A DNA stretch of 36,492 nucleotides, taken from contig JAVCCK010000017.1 of NCBI GenBank assembly GCA_030765525.1, positions 1 to 36,492 on the forward strand, read 5' to 3'. Positions 7,870 through 15,633 of the stretch are shown one piece after another. How positions within the stretch are numbered: position 1 is the stretch's first letter; the number at the start of each line of letters is the position of its first letter. A program made the translations under genes and the position numbers. The stretch comes from Candidatus Lernaella stagnicola (GTDB lineage Bacteria; Lernaellota; Lernaellaia; Lernaellales; Lernaellaceae). Below the pieces are notes generated by a model that worked only from the letters and a program-made list of their open reading frames with translations, was not told the DNA's origin and did not search any database.

Positions 7870-9477
7870 ATGCAGAGTAAAACACGCCCGAAATACGATG
7901 AGGGAGTAAGCCTGCTCTCGAGGCTGCTCGCCGCGTATTTGCCACCCGAATTGGAGCGGCGGGCCGAGATATGCCTCGGGTTGGTCGGCGTCGGCGCTTT
8001 CCGTTCCCGCCGGCCGGGCGCCCCACCGCTGATCGGCATCGTCGGCAGCGCCAGTTGCGGCAAATCGACGTTATTCAACAGCATCCCCGGAGCCCCGATC
8101 GCGGCCGTCACCCCGATTCCGCATCAAACGACCGGACCGATCATTTTGGCACCGAAGTCTTTTGCCGAGTCGCTGGAGGACCCGGCGTTTCTTCGCCCCC
8201 TGGTGGAGCGGATCGACCGGGAGGCCGGCGACGCGGCTAACCTCACGGGATCACCGGAAAAAGCAGTTGCGCTTTGCCGCGACGACCGCCCTTTCATCCT
8301 GATCGACCTGCCCGATATCGGCACTGTGGAATCCGACGAGGAGAAGCAGCTCGCCGTTCGTATTCTACCCTGGCTGGATCGCGTGATTTTGATGCTGACC
8401 GAGGAGTCGTTCGCGCAGGCGGCGCACGAAGCGGTGCAGGAAACGTTGCAGGAAATTCACCCCGACCGTGCCCGGGCCGAGCAGTACGTCGTGCTCAACC
8501 GCCGCCACGCCGCCACCAGCGATGCGGAGTTCGCCGCTCGCTTGGAAACCGTTCGCGGCTTGTGGCCCAACGCGTCGCTGTCGACGTTGCCGCATTTGGC
8601 CGATGGAGAGAGTTTCGCCGCCGCCGATATCGACCCCTTAATCGCCGAGGCGTCGGGGCGCAACCAACGGATGCTCGCCGAAGCGTTGGGAAACGTGGCC
8701 CGCGAGGTGGCGGAGCAAGTGTCTACCCTGGCCGACGCCCGCCGGACCGAGTTGCGGCGGCTGGAATTGGCCGCGGACGACGAGATCCGCCGCGAAGCCC
8801 GGTTCCGCAATGCGTTTTTCAGTTCCGAATTCCGGAAACGGCTCGACAGCTTTTCGCCCTGGCGCGCGTCGCTGGGCAAGATGCGCAGCCTTTTCGGGAA
8901 TCAACCGGAGGTGTCGATCGACGCCCTGCTGGCCGCCGAACCGGTGGTGCGGCACGCCACCGAAATCGCAACGCAGGTGCGCTCCATGCTGCATCGCCGT
9001 TTGGCGCGGCTTTACGATGACGCCTCGTTTGATATTCCCGCGCCGGACGAGGCCGCATTGCGCAAAGCCGTCGAGGCCGTCGTGGCCAAAACGAACGAGC
9101 GGGCGCGTCGCGACGTGGAGGCGCTGTTGGCCGGTCTGCGCGAGGACCGCAAACTCAAAAGTCCGCTGTGGACGGTGACCACGGGCGTGGCCGCCGCCTT
9201 GTTTTTGGGCGACCTGGTACTACCCGGTGTGGGCTCCGCGACGTCGGCGGCGCTACTCGGGTTGCTCTCAGCGTTGGGGCTCAGCAAGTCCGTGCACGCC
9301 GAGATCATGCAACGTGTGCGCACAAGCCGCGTGCGCGAAGCCTTTGAAGACGATCTGCGGCAAGTCGTGCGCCGCGCTTGCGAGCCGTTGTTGCAGGCCG
9401 CGTCACCGGGCGGCGGCGACCTTCAGGAGTTGGCGAAACAGCTTACGCAATGGGCACGGGAGAAAAGCCGGCGATGA
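7870..9477 (+). CDS. Dynamin-like membrane GTPase A (degenerate G4)
   Basis: 535 residues. The G1 motif GSASCGKS is at residues 59-66, a Thr-rich switch I (PHQTTGP) follows, and the G3-like DLPD is at 146-149. The G4 position reads NRRH (210-213) instead of N/TKxD, so guanine specificity may be lost or altered. A long charged helical region follows, then a hydrophobic hairpin (about 435-475, including GVAAALFLGDLVLPGVG), as in bacterial dynamin-like proteins that insert into membranes. ATG 7870 is preferred over TTG 7858 because AAGGG lies just upstream. The stop overlaps the start of GTPase B (ATGA). The likely role is membrane remodelling or surveillance together with its partner; no specific family name can be assigned. 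Confidence 0.7.
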   Translation: MQSKTRPKYDEGVSLLSRLLAAYLPPELERRAEICLGLVGVGAFRSRRPGAPPLIGIVGSASCGKSTLFNSIPGAPIAAVTPIPHQTTGPIILAPKSFAESLEDPAFLRPLVERIDREAGDAANLTGSPEKAVALCRDDRPFILIDLPDIGTVESDEEKQLAVRILPWLDRVILMLTEESFAQAAHEAVQETLQEIHPDRARAEQYVVLNRRHAATSDAEFAARLETVRGLWPNASLSTLPHLADGESFAAADIDPLIAEASGRNQRMLAEALGNVAREVAEQVSTLADARRTELRRLELAADDEIRREARFRNAFFSSEFRKRLDSFSPWRASLGKMRSLFGNQPEVSIDALLAAEPVVRHATEIATQVRSMLHRRLARLYDDASFDIPAPDEAALRKAVEAVVAKTNERARRDVEALLAGLREDRKLKSPLWTVTTGVAAALFLGDLVLPGVGSATSAALLGLLSALGLSKSVHAEIMQRVRTSRVREAFEDDLRQVVRRACEPLLQAASPGGGDLQELAKQLTQWAREKSRR

Positions 9478-11123
9478 CCCTCCCGAACGCCATGTCGATT
9501 TCCGCCATTAACACCGCTTTTTGCGAGCTGTTGGCGACGCCGACCCCGGCCGACGTAACGCCGACGCACACCGCCGACGAGTTGATGGTCTGGTTCCTGC
9601 TGGGCGGCAAAGACGTGGGAAAATCGACGTTTTTGAACTCCCTGCTCGGCACGCCGGTCAGCAGCACCGAGGCCGAAGGCGCCGAGGGCACCAACCGCTT
9701 CGTGGCTTATCTGCATGAAGACGCGGAAGCGCAGTTACGGGCCCGCTTCGCGGAACTGGACGTCGAAGTGGAATACCACACGCACACCAGCGAGCCCCAC
9801 GCGCGTCTTTGCTTGATCGACAGCCCCGATTTCGACAGTCGCTACGACCGGCACGTCAAGCAAGTCGAACACATGCTGCGCGCCGGGGTGGCCGACGGCG
9901 CGGTGTTACTCGCCAGCCATGCCAAGTACAAAGACCGCGATTACTGGCGCGCGTTTGCGAAGCTTTTCGGCTTACTGACGCCCTCGCACATTCTGTTCGT
10001 CATGACCAAGGCCGATGAGATCGCGGCCTACGAGAAGGCGATGCGCGAGGATTTCGAGGCCACGATTCGCCGGCGCGTCGAGGCGGCAACCGACGGTGGG
10101 GATCCGCAAGTATTCTTGATCGATTCACCACGCCGCCGGCTGGATTTCGCCAAGCTTGAGGCACGCCTGCTGCGCAAGTTGTCGGCCGATCACGTGCGGC
10201 GATCCCAGGTCGACAATCGCCGCCGGGCTTACAACAGCGCCGCCGAGGCGATTCGTCATCACTACCATCTGGACGAACTGCGCAAGAACGTGGAATCGGC
10301 AGCGGATGCCCCGTATCTGGACGAACTTTTCGACGAGCATTTTCCGCCCCTGTATTTCGAAACGGTCGCCGAACGGTTGCGCAACCGTCGCGACGTAGTG
10401 GCCGCCACGCGGGATTGGATCGCCCGCGATCCCGGCCCCACCCTCGCCGGCTTGGCGGCACTTGGTTCTCTGGGACGCCGGTTGACGTCCTGGCTACCCG
10501 GTCGGCGATCATCAGAAAGCGGGACGGAGACTGATTCGCTCGCGGCACCGATCGAAGAGGAACTCCGCTGGGGGCGCGAGGGGCTCGGCGAACGCCTCCA
10601 ACGAACCCAGCGCGAAAGCCTGGCTCGCTTGCGGCTTGAAAGCAACGAAGCGATCGAACCCTTCGTGGACGGCGAGCGACAGGTCGAGGTGGAAGTTCGG
10701 CACATGCTCGGCGACCAACTCGCGGGTTCGCCGCCACCGCTTTACCCGTGGTGGCTGCGCATACCGCTGAACTTCCCCGTTTATCTCTACCTACTCTTTT
10801 TCCTCGTGGTGCTCCTGCATCCCCTGTTCTTGTTATTGGAGGCATGGGATGTGACCGCCGCGCCGAATTTCGGCCAGGCCATCACGTTGGACAACGTCAA
10901 GGTGTCGGTGATCGGCTTGATCGGCTACTACATCATGGCGCTCTTATATACCGGTCGCCGGCAGCGGGAACGCGTGCGGAAAGTCGTGGACCGCGTGGTC
11001 GACGGTTTCACGCTAAGCGTTCGCACATGGCTTCGCGATGAAACGGAACGACCGATTTCACGCTTCCGTCAGCAATTCGAGAAACTGACGAGACTACTCG
11101 ACACAAACGCCGAGCCGCGCTAA
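9474..11123 (+). CDS. Dynamin-like membrane GTPase B
   Basis: 549 residues. G1 is GGKDVGKS (44-51), the G3-like motif is DSPD (116-119), and G4 is an intact TKAD (178-181). A helical middle region is followed by two transmembrane segments (about 430-456, LYLLFFLVVLLHPLFLLL, and 475-493) and a basic C-terminal helix. The start is taken as ATG 9474, which overlaps the stop of GTPase A by four bases; upstream in-frame codons would only read through that gene. Tandem dynamin-like genes often make hetero-oligomers, and the tight coupling here suggests a fixed ratio. Compared with GTPase A it has a different membrane module and the better nucleotide site, so it may be the active partner. Confidence 0.72.
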   Translation: MTLPNAMSISAINTAFCELLATPTPADVTPTHTADELMVWFLLGGKDVGKSTFLNSLLGTPVSSTEAEGAEGTNRFVAYLHEDAEAQLRARFAELDVEVEYHTHTSEPHARLCLIDSPDFDSRYDRHVKQVEHMLRAGVADGAVLLASHAKYKDRDYWRAFAKLFGLLTPSHILFVMTKADEIAAYEKAMREDFEATIRRRVEAATDGGDPQVFLIDSPRRRLDFAKLEARLLRKLSADHVRRSQVDNRRRAYNSAAEAIRHHYHLDELRKNVESAADAPYLDELFDEHFPPLYFETVAERLRNRRDVVAATRDWIARDPGPTLAGLAALGSLGRRLTSWLPGRRSSESGTETDSLAAPIEEELRWGREGLGERLQRTQRESLARLRLESNEAIEPFVDGERQVEVEVRHMLGDQLAGSPPPLYPWWLRIPLNFPVYLYLLFFLVVLLHPLFLLLEAWDVTAAPNFGQAITLDNVKVSVIGLIGYYIMALLYTGRRQRERVRKVVDRVVDGFTLSVRTWLRDETERPISRFRQQFEKLTRLLDTNAEPR

Positions 11124-11156
11124 CTTGCACGCCGAAACGAACTGAGGCTAACAACG

Positions 11157-11954
11157 ATGCATCCGGTTCTGTTCGAAATTTGGGGCAGGGATTTCCACAC
11201 ATACGGCATGGCTTTCGCCTTGTCGATTCTTCTGGGCGTGATTCTCACCACGCGGCGCGCCAAGCGCGAAGGACTCGACGAACAGACCATGTTGAACGCG
11301 CTTCTTTTCGCCATCATCGGCGTTGTCGTGATGTCCAAGGTGACGCATATCGCGGTCACGTGGGACTGGTACATGCGAGACCCGCATCGTTTTCTAAACC
11401 TGCGGGTCGGTCACGTATTCTACGGCGGCTATTTCGGCGCGGTTCTTTTTCCCTTCGTGTACGCACGCTTCATCGCGAAAATCCCCTACGTCCCGATGGT
11501 GGACACGGCGACACCCTACATGGGCCTCGGCCTCGCGTTGCACCGGGCGTTTGGTTGCATGAGCGCCGGGTGTTGTCACGGTTCTCCGACCGATGTGCCA
11601 TGGGCGGTGGAATTCCCGCCGGGTGCGCCCGCGTTCGAGGAATTCGGATCCCTGGCCGTGCACCCCACGCAGTACTACGAAGCGATGCTCGGCCTGGTGA
11701 TTTTCGTTGCGTTGGTCTATTGGCGGGGTAACCGACGCAAAGTATACGGTGAACTGCTCGTATTGCAGGTCGCCCTATACGCCGTGGGTCGGTTTATCAT
11801 CGAGTTTTTCCGAGGCGACAGCGCCCGCGGACTCTGGGGTCCGCTTTCGACCTCGCAATGGATCAGCATCGCCATGTTGGTCGCGGCGGGCGTCGGTGTG
11901 TTGTTCGTGGCGCGCGCCCGTAAACGACAGAGCGCCGCAGCAGCGGCGACTTGA
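11157..11954 (+). CDS. lgt: Prolipoprotein diacylglyceryl transferase (Lgt) family protein
   Basis: 265 residues with about seven hydrophobic segments. Lgt family motifs are present: HTYGMAFAL near the start, VFYGGYFGA, the core signature LHRAFGCMSAGCCHG, HPTQYYEA, and GRFIIEFFRGDSARG. Lgt moves diacylglycerol from phosphatidylglycerol to the lipobox cysteine of prolipoproteins in the inner membrane. The core signature is the Cys-rich variant, rather than the proteobacterial form with Asn, and a Tyr replaces the His of HGG. It belongs to a divergent subgroup, and a second canonical Lgt could exist elsewhere. GAGG nine bases before ATG 11157 supports the start. The two lipoproteins in this window would be natural substrates. 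Confidence 0.85.
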   Translation: MHPVLFEIWGRDFHTYGMAFALSILLGVILTTRRAKREGLDEQTMLNALLFAIIGVVVMSKVTHIAVTWDWYMRDPHRFLNLRVGHVFYGGYFGAVLFPFVYARFIAKIPYVPMVDTATPYMGLGLALHRAFGCMSAGCCHGSPTDVPWAVEFPPGAPAFEEFGSLAVHPTQYYEAMLGLVIFVALVYWRGNRRKVYGELLVLQVALYAVGRFIIEFFRGDSARGLWGPLSTSQWISIAMLVAAGVGVLFVARARKRQSAAAAAT

Positions 11955-11955
11955 G

Positions 11956-12489
11956 CTACGGGAATATTTCAATCGGCGTGCCGTCGGGCACGGTGCCCCA
12001 TAGTTGATCCATTTCCGCGTTGGTCATAGCGATGCAACCGTGAGTCCAATCCCCGTGACGGTGGAACCTTCCGATCCACCCTTTCCCATTGACCATGCCG
12101 TGAATCATGATATCGCCGCCCGGTGAACAACCGCGTGCGGTGGCTTCACGGCGATCGTTCGCGTCGGGGTAAGAAATGTGCAGCGACTTGTAGCAGGAAC
12201 TCTGGGCATTATGGTAATCGATGACGTACTTCCCTTCCGGAGTACGTCCGTCCCCCTGGCATTGTTTGTCACCAAGAGGATTGAAACCGAACGCCACTTG
12301 ATAGGACGCCAGCAATTCATCTGCAGCATACAGGTTGAGGCGTCGCGCGGCCTTGTAAACCTCGAGGCGATCAGCCTGCACGCCGGATGGAATCTCTTTG
12401 ACCGGCCAATAGTAGTAGGCGGCCAAATACGCGACGGCGCACAGCGCGATGAGCGTTAAAACAAACAGCGTGCGCAAGATGATTCGCAT
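11956..12489 (-). CDS. L,D-transpeptidase (YkuD family), membrane-anchored
   Basis: 177 residues. An N-terminal hydrophobic anchor (about 5-27) is followed by a YkuD domain. Catalytic His lies in IMIHG (H130), and the nucleophile is in DWTHGCIAM (C152), the family H...S/T-H-G-C pattern with Thr. Such enzymes make 3-3 peptidoglycan crosslinks or attach lipoproteins to the wall. GGAGGG eight bases upstream sets ATG 12489. The gene converges on lgt with one base between the two stops, and follows the Asp-tract lipoprotein gene by 37 bases on the same strand, so it may be read from that transcript. Confidence 0.85.
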   Translation of the reverse strand: MRIILRTLFVLTLIALCAVAYLAAYYYWPVKEIPSGVQADRLEVYKAARRLNLYAADELLASYQVAFGFNPLGDKQCQGDGRTPEGKYVIDYHNAQSSCYKSLHISYPDANDRREATARGCSPGGDIMIHGMVNGKGWIGRFHRHGDWTHGCIAMTNAEMDQLWGTVPDGTPIEIFP

Positions 12490-12526
12490 TGCGGTCCCTC
12501 CCGAGAGCCCGTTCTAGAACACGGCC

Positions 12527-14137
12527 TTAGAGGCTCTTGTCAAGAAACTTGTGGTATGAGGCCATCCAGTAAGCCATAAGATAATCGGTACCCGACCGGG
12601 TCACTTCCGGCCGATCCGACCCGCAGGGTTCGATCCGGAACGGATTTCTTTGCCATAGAAAATCAGTCGTGCATTGCTCCAAGACCGGGTGGGCCTCCAA
12701 GGACTGAGGCTCCACGTTGCCGAATAGGTACATAAGAAAAGGGTATTCGGTAATCAGATCGTAGAGGAAAACCGAAGCCGGATCCAACTCTCCGTCTGTC
12801 GGGTCGACGTAATACTCGGTAAGGGGCGCCGGTCGGAAATCGGTCAGGTCTTCCACAAGCTGATCCTGGTATGGATCGGGGTTCGCTCCCGGCGAGTAGG
12901 ATCCCTGGCTCATGAAAATCGAATTGAAAAAGGGATTGTGAGACAAGCGCGTGAAGGTGTGAATTTGCGTCTCGAACAACTGGACCAGAAACGCGTGGTC
13001 ATCCGGCCCGAGATAGGCCTTCGCCAGACGCAACAAAGGGTACATGGTTTGGTGATTCAGGTTGTTGGGGAAATAGTCGCCGTACTGAAGGTTGACGGAG
13101 ACGCTGAGCAACCGGAGGATCGGTCGAGCCGAATCGGCGATCCACTTTTGCACTTCCGCCTTGTACCGTTCCTCGCCGGTGATGTGGTAGCCGATCAACG
13201 ACCAGCAGAGTTTGTGTTGGCCGAAGGCGTTCGGCGCCGTGTGGGAGGGGAAGCCGTCCACGTCGATGATAAGCCAATGGTGCGCCATCAACTCGTCGAG
13301 CACCTCGGTCACGTCGGCGGCGATGGTCTCGCGTATATCCGGGTCGTCGACCAGATCGTATGCGGTGGCCATGCCGAAAAACCAACCGATGTATTGGTCG
13401 CGGCTGGTTTCGCCTTCCCACCAATCACCGGCAAAGGGACCGGTTTCGATTCGATGGCATTGGACCCGGGAATCGCACCAAGCATCGCCGCCAAAATACT
13501 CGTACAACAGGGCGTCCTTGGGCGCCGCGTATCGTGCGATGAATCCCGGCCGCCCGGTCACTTGCAGGTGGCGGTGCAGAGCATCGACGGCGTGTGTGGC
13601 GTTGGCTTTGGCGTCCGCGTCCCCGGTCACGTAGTACCGCAAGGCCTGACTGGCGAGATAGGTTCCGGTCCAAATGGTGCTATCGCCCCACCAATCGTAA
13701 TTTCGAACTTCGGTACGGGACACGTCGGTAAAGTGACTTTTTCCTACGATGCCTCCGTAATAGGGCTGGTGCCAGTCGGCGCTGAATTGATCGTAGCTTT
13801 CGGCCTTTTCCCGCAGGGGACCGGCCGCGGCCAGTTCGTCGTAATCCTGAACTTCGACGTTTGACTGCGGCCACGGGGCAATATAGTCGTCAGGGATGGT
13901 GCTATCGTCATCATCATCGTCGTCGTCGTCATCATTGTTGTCGTTGTCATCGTTGTCGTCATCATCGTCGTCGTCATCATCGTCATCATCATCATCATCG
14001 TCGTCGTCATCATCGTCGTTGTCGTCGTCAGGGCTTCCCATGCCGGCGTTATCGTCGTCATCGCCGCCACAGGAAAGGAAAAGGATCGCAGAGACCAATA
14101 CCAACAGCCAAAGCAGCGTCGACACGTTGAATCTCAC
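12527..14137 (-). CDS. Asp-tract lipoprotein with predicted alpha/alpha-toroid domain (paralogue A)
   Basis: 536 residues from a GTG start with GGGGGGT just upstream. A hydrophobic signal ends in a lipobox-like LFLSC (Cys 23), then GG and an aspartate tract to about residue 78. The mature domain (about 80-536) is helical, with repeated aromatic/Asp motifs such as GDSTIWTG, GFIARYA and ETSRDQYIGWFFGMA, and ends TDYLMAYWMASYHKFL. These motifs recur almost unchanged in the protein at 30596-32185 (GDSMIWTG, GYIARFAG, ETSRDQYSGYIWGM, MDYLVAYWM), so the two are clear paralogues. The fold looks like an (alpha/alpha) barrel as in some glycoside hydrolases and lyases, but I recognise no catalytic signature. 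The Asp tract probably acts as an extended, calcium-binding or charge-repelling spacer from the membrane. Confidence 0.8.
   Translation of the reverse strand: MRFNVSTLLWLLVLVSAILFLSCGGDDDDNAGMGSPDDDNDDDDDDDDDDDDDDDDDDDDDNDDNDNNDDDDDDDDDDSTIPDDYIAPWPQSNVEVQDYDELAAAGPLREKAESYDQFSADWHQPYYGGIVGKSHFTDVSRTEVRNYDWWGDSTIWTGTYLASQALRYYVTGDADAKANATHAVDALHRHLQVTGRPGFIARYAAPKDALLYEYFGGDAWCDSRVQCHRIETGPFAGDWWEGETSRDQYIGWFFGMATAYDLVDDPDIRETIAADVTEVLDELMAHHWLIIDVDGFPSHTAPNAFGQHKLCWSLIGYHITGEERYKAEVQKWIADSARPILRLLSVSVNLQYGDYFPNNLNHQTMYPLLRLAKAYLGPDDHAFLVQLFETQIHTFTRLSHNPFFNSIFMSQGSYSPGANPDPYQDQLVEDLTDFRPAPLTEYYVDPTDGELDPASVFLYDLITEYPFLMYLFGNVEPQSLEAHPVLEQCTTDFLWQRNPFRIEPCGSDRPEVTRSGTDYLMAYWMASYHKFLDKSL
13904..14062 (-). 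repeat. GAY trinucleotide repeat encoding the aspartate tract of paralogue A
   Basis: The minus strand is almost pure GAC/GAT with a few AAC/AAT codons for about 53 codons. The synonymous mixture shows selection for Asp rather than a simple DNA repeat, but in-frame length variation by slippage is likely. Confidence 0.85.
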
Positions 14138-14294
14138 GACACCCCCCGTAAACCATCAAAGTGTTGAAACATGATGAATATACGTTGTTTTTATCGCATC
14201 CACCGAGGCAGAGCAACATTCTTCGAGTCGCCAGGCGACAAAGCCAAACTGTCTTGGGCATTTTTACGGAGATTCGGCATCACTTCCGTGTCAA

Positions 14295-15098
14295 CTACTC
14301 GCCGCGGTAGTCCGGCTTGCGCTTCTCGCGAAACGCCTTTACGCCTTCGCGGGCGTCGCTCGAACTGAAGATCGGCAGGCCGATTTCCAACTCTTTGGCC
14401 ATAGCTTGCGCAGTGTCCATATCCGCGGTCTCCCGCATGCACCGCATGCAGCCTTGCACGGCCAGGGGTCCGTTGGCGGCAATGCGCGCCGCAACGTTCA
14501 TGGCTTCGTCCAGCAGTTCCTCGCGCGGCACGACACGATTGAGGAAGCCCCATTCCAGCAACCGCGCGGCCGGAATGTAGTCGCCGAGCAGTAGGATCTC
14601 CTTGGCGGCGGCCAAGGGGATCTGGCGCGGCAGGAAGACATTGGACCCGCCAATGGGCATGATGCCGAAAGTCGCTTCGCGCATTTGGAAAACCGCATCC
14701 TCGGAGGCTACGCGCAGGTCGGTCCCCATCACGAGTTCGAAGCCGCCGGTCAAGCAAAGGCCGTGTACGGCGGCGACAACCGGCTTGTCCCACGTGCGCT
14801 CGCGCAACATGGCGCGGAACATGCCTTGCGGATCGTCGACCATCCATTTTTCGTCGTCGTTGGCCGGCGGGCGCGCGCCTGTCAGGACGGGAATCACGGA
14901 TTTGAGGTCCATCCCGGAGCAGAAAATATCCGGCAACTCCGAGTGAATAACGGCCACCCGGATCTCGGGATCGGCGGCGATTTCCTTCCACGCGGCCTCC
15001 AATTCCCGCAGCAGAGTAGTATCAAGGGCGTTTTTTGCCTCCGGGCGATTGAGCCCGAGTCTCGCAATTCGGTTTTCTTTGACAAAAGTAAGCGCCAT
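14295..15098 (-). CDS. Enoyl-CoA hydratase/isomerase (crotonase family)
   Basis: 267 residues. Crotonase features: NRPEAKNALD near the start, oxyanion-hole segment FCSGMDLKS, the second loop GLCLTGGFELVMGTDLRVA, and REATFGIMPIGGS, where the family's catalytic acid region lies. GDYIPAARLLEWGFLNRVV is the usual helix. Substrates are acyl-CoA thioesters, in beta-oxidation or a related hydration/isomerisation. GGAGG six bases before the ATG at 15096-15098 sets the start; a further 15 in-frame codons upstream lack a site. It is isolated from other beta-oxidation genes here but could work with the acyl-CoA ligase at 2542. Confidence 0.92.
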   Translation of the reverse strand: MALTFVKENRIARLGLNRPEAKNALDTTLLRELEAAWKEIAADPEIRVAVIHSELPDIFCSGMDLKSVIPVLTGARPPANDDEKWMVDDPQGMFRAMLRERTWDKPVVAAVHGLCLTGGFELVMGTDLRVASEDAVFQMREATFGIMPIGGSNVFLPRQIPLAAAKEILLLGDYIPAARLLEWGFLNRVVPREELLDEAMNVAARIAANGPLAVQGCMRCMRETADMDTAQAMAKELEIGLPIFSSSDAREGVKAFREKRKPDYRGE

Positions 15099-15214
15099 GG
15101 CTTCCTCCGTTATTGGAATCGATCCGGTATTCGCTTCTACCACAATGGGGTTTTACGTCCCAGGCGGGGTCGGGATTCGCGTCGCGCCGATCGGCGGATA
15201 CAGTTACCGTCGAC

Positions 15215-15237
15215 TACGAAATCGATCGATTTTCGTA
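15215..15237. promoter_or_regulatory. Imperfect palindrome upstream of the enoyl-CoA hydratase gene
   Basis: TACGAAA and TTTCGTA flank the self-complementary TCGATCGA with one extra T, giving a 23-base near-palindrome about 117 bases before the hydratase start. It could be an operator, for example of a TetR/FadR-type regulator. This is inference from symmetry only. Confidence 0.25.
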
Positions 15238-15327
15238 AGGTATGTATTCGATAGAGCCGACGTTCGCACCTTCGCAGCTCGGAGGGGTGAGGCGGTCAAT
15301 CAACCCGTGCGGCCGGCAGATGAAAAT

Positions 15328-15444
15328 CTATCTCTCGCGCCCGTTTTTTCTTACCCTTTTCATTGACAGAAAAAGCGTGCCCAAGATCGATGCGACAGCA
15401 AATCCGGAGATCGCCATCAGCGGTAGCAAAGACTGTTCGGCCAT
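15328..15444 (-). CDS. 38-residue single-pass membrane protein
   Basis: A short gene below normal length cut-offs. The protein begins MAEQSLLPLMAISGFAVAS, continues as one hydrophobic helix of about 20 residues (LLPLMAISGFAVASILGTLF), and ends in a basic tail (KRVRKNGRER). The N-terminus has one acidic residue, so the tail is predicted in the cytoplasm. AAAAGGA lies six bases before the ATG, a good ribosome site. The layout (start, helix, basic tail, stop) is that of small subunits or regulators of membrane complexes, but I recognise no family. It lies between the exopolysaccharide operon (189 bases upstream) and the hydratase gene, all on the same strand. Confidence 0.5.
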   Translation of the reverse strand: MAEQSLLPLMAISGFAVASILGTLFLSMKRVRKNGRER

Positions 15445-15633
15445 TGTCGTTCCTTTTCAACGTGAGAGGGCTTTACTTTTTAATATGCCCCGCTTCTAGG
15501 CTGGCCTGCGTGCCGTTCAGCGGACCCTTTCTTCCAATGAAGGGTGAGCATCGTTATACCATTTCTTTCGGCCGTTGAGAATAGAAGTTTAGTATCTTTG
15601 AGCGAAAATTCGGCGCTAAATGAGGTCGATTGG
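15445..15633. other. Gap after the exopolysaccharide operon
   Basis: AT-richer spacer between the SGNH gene stop and the 38-residue protein. No strong terminator with a T run was found. It may contain the promoter of the small gene, but no convincing -35/-10 pair was seen. Confidence 0.3.

Noticed and set aside
12938-13864. Long plus-strand frame opposite the Asp-tract lipoprotein
   Set aside because: The minus-strand protein has a clear paralogue in the window, which confirms it as the real gene.
13904-14062. Repetitive DNA that might suggest a CRISPR array
   Set aside because: The unit is a trinucleotide coding for Asp; there are no 25-40 base repeats with unique spacers.
13896-14174. Plus-strand frame encoding a long serine run opposite the Asp tract
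   Set aside because: It is the complement of the GAY repeat; the real gene is the minus-strand lipoprotein with signal sequence and a homologous domain.
14227-14239. Short perfect hairpin GTCGCC-A-GGCGAC downstream of the hydratase gene
   Set aside because: The one-base loop cannot form a normal hairpin and no T run follows; likely chance.
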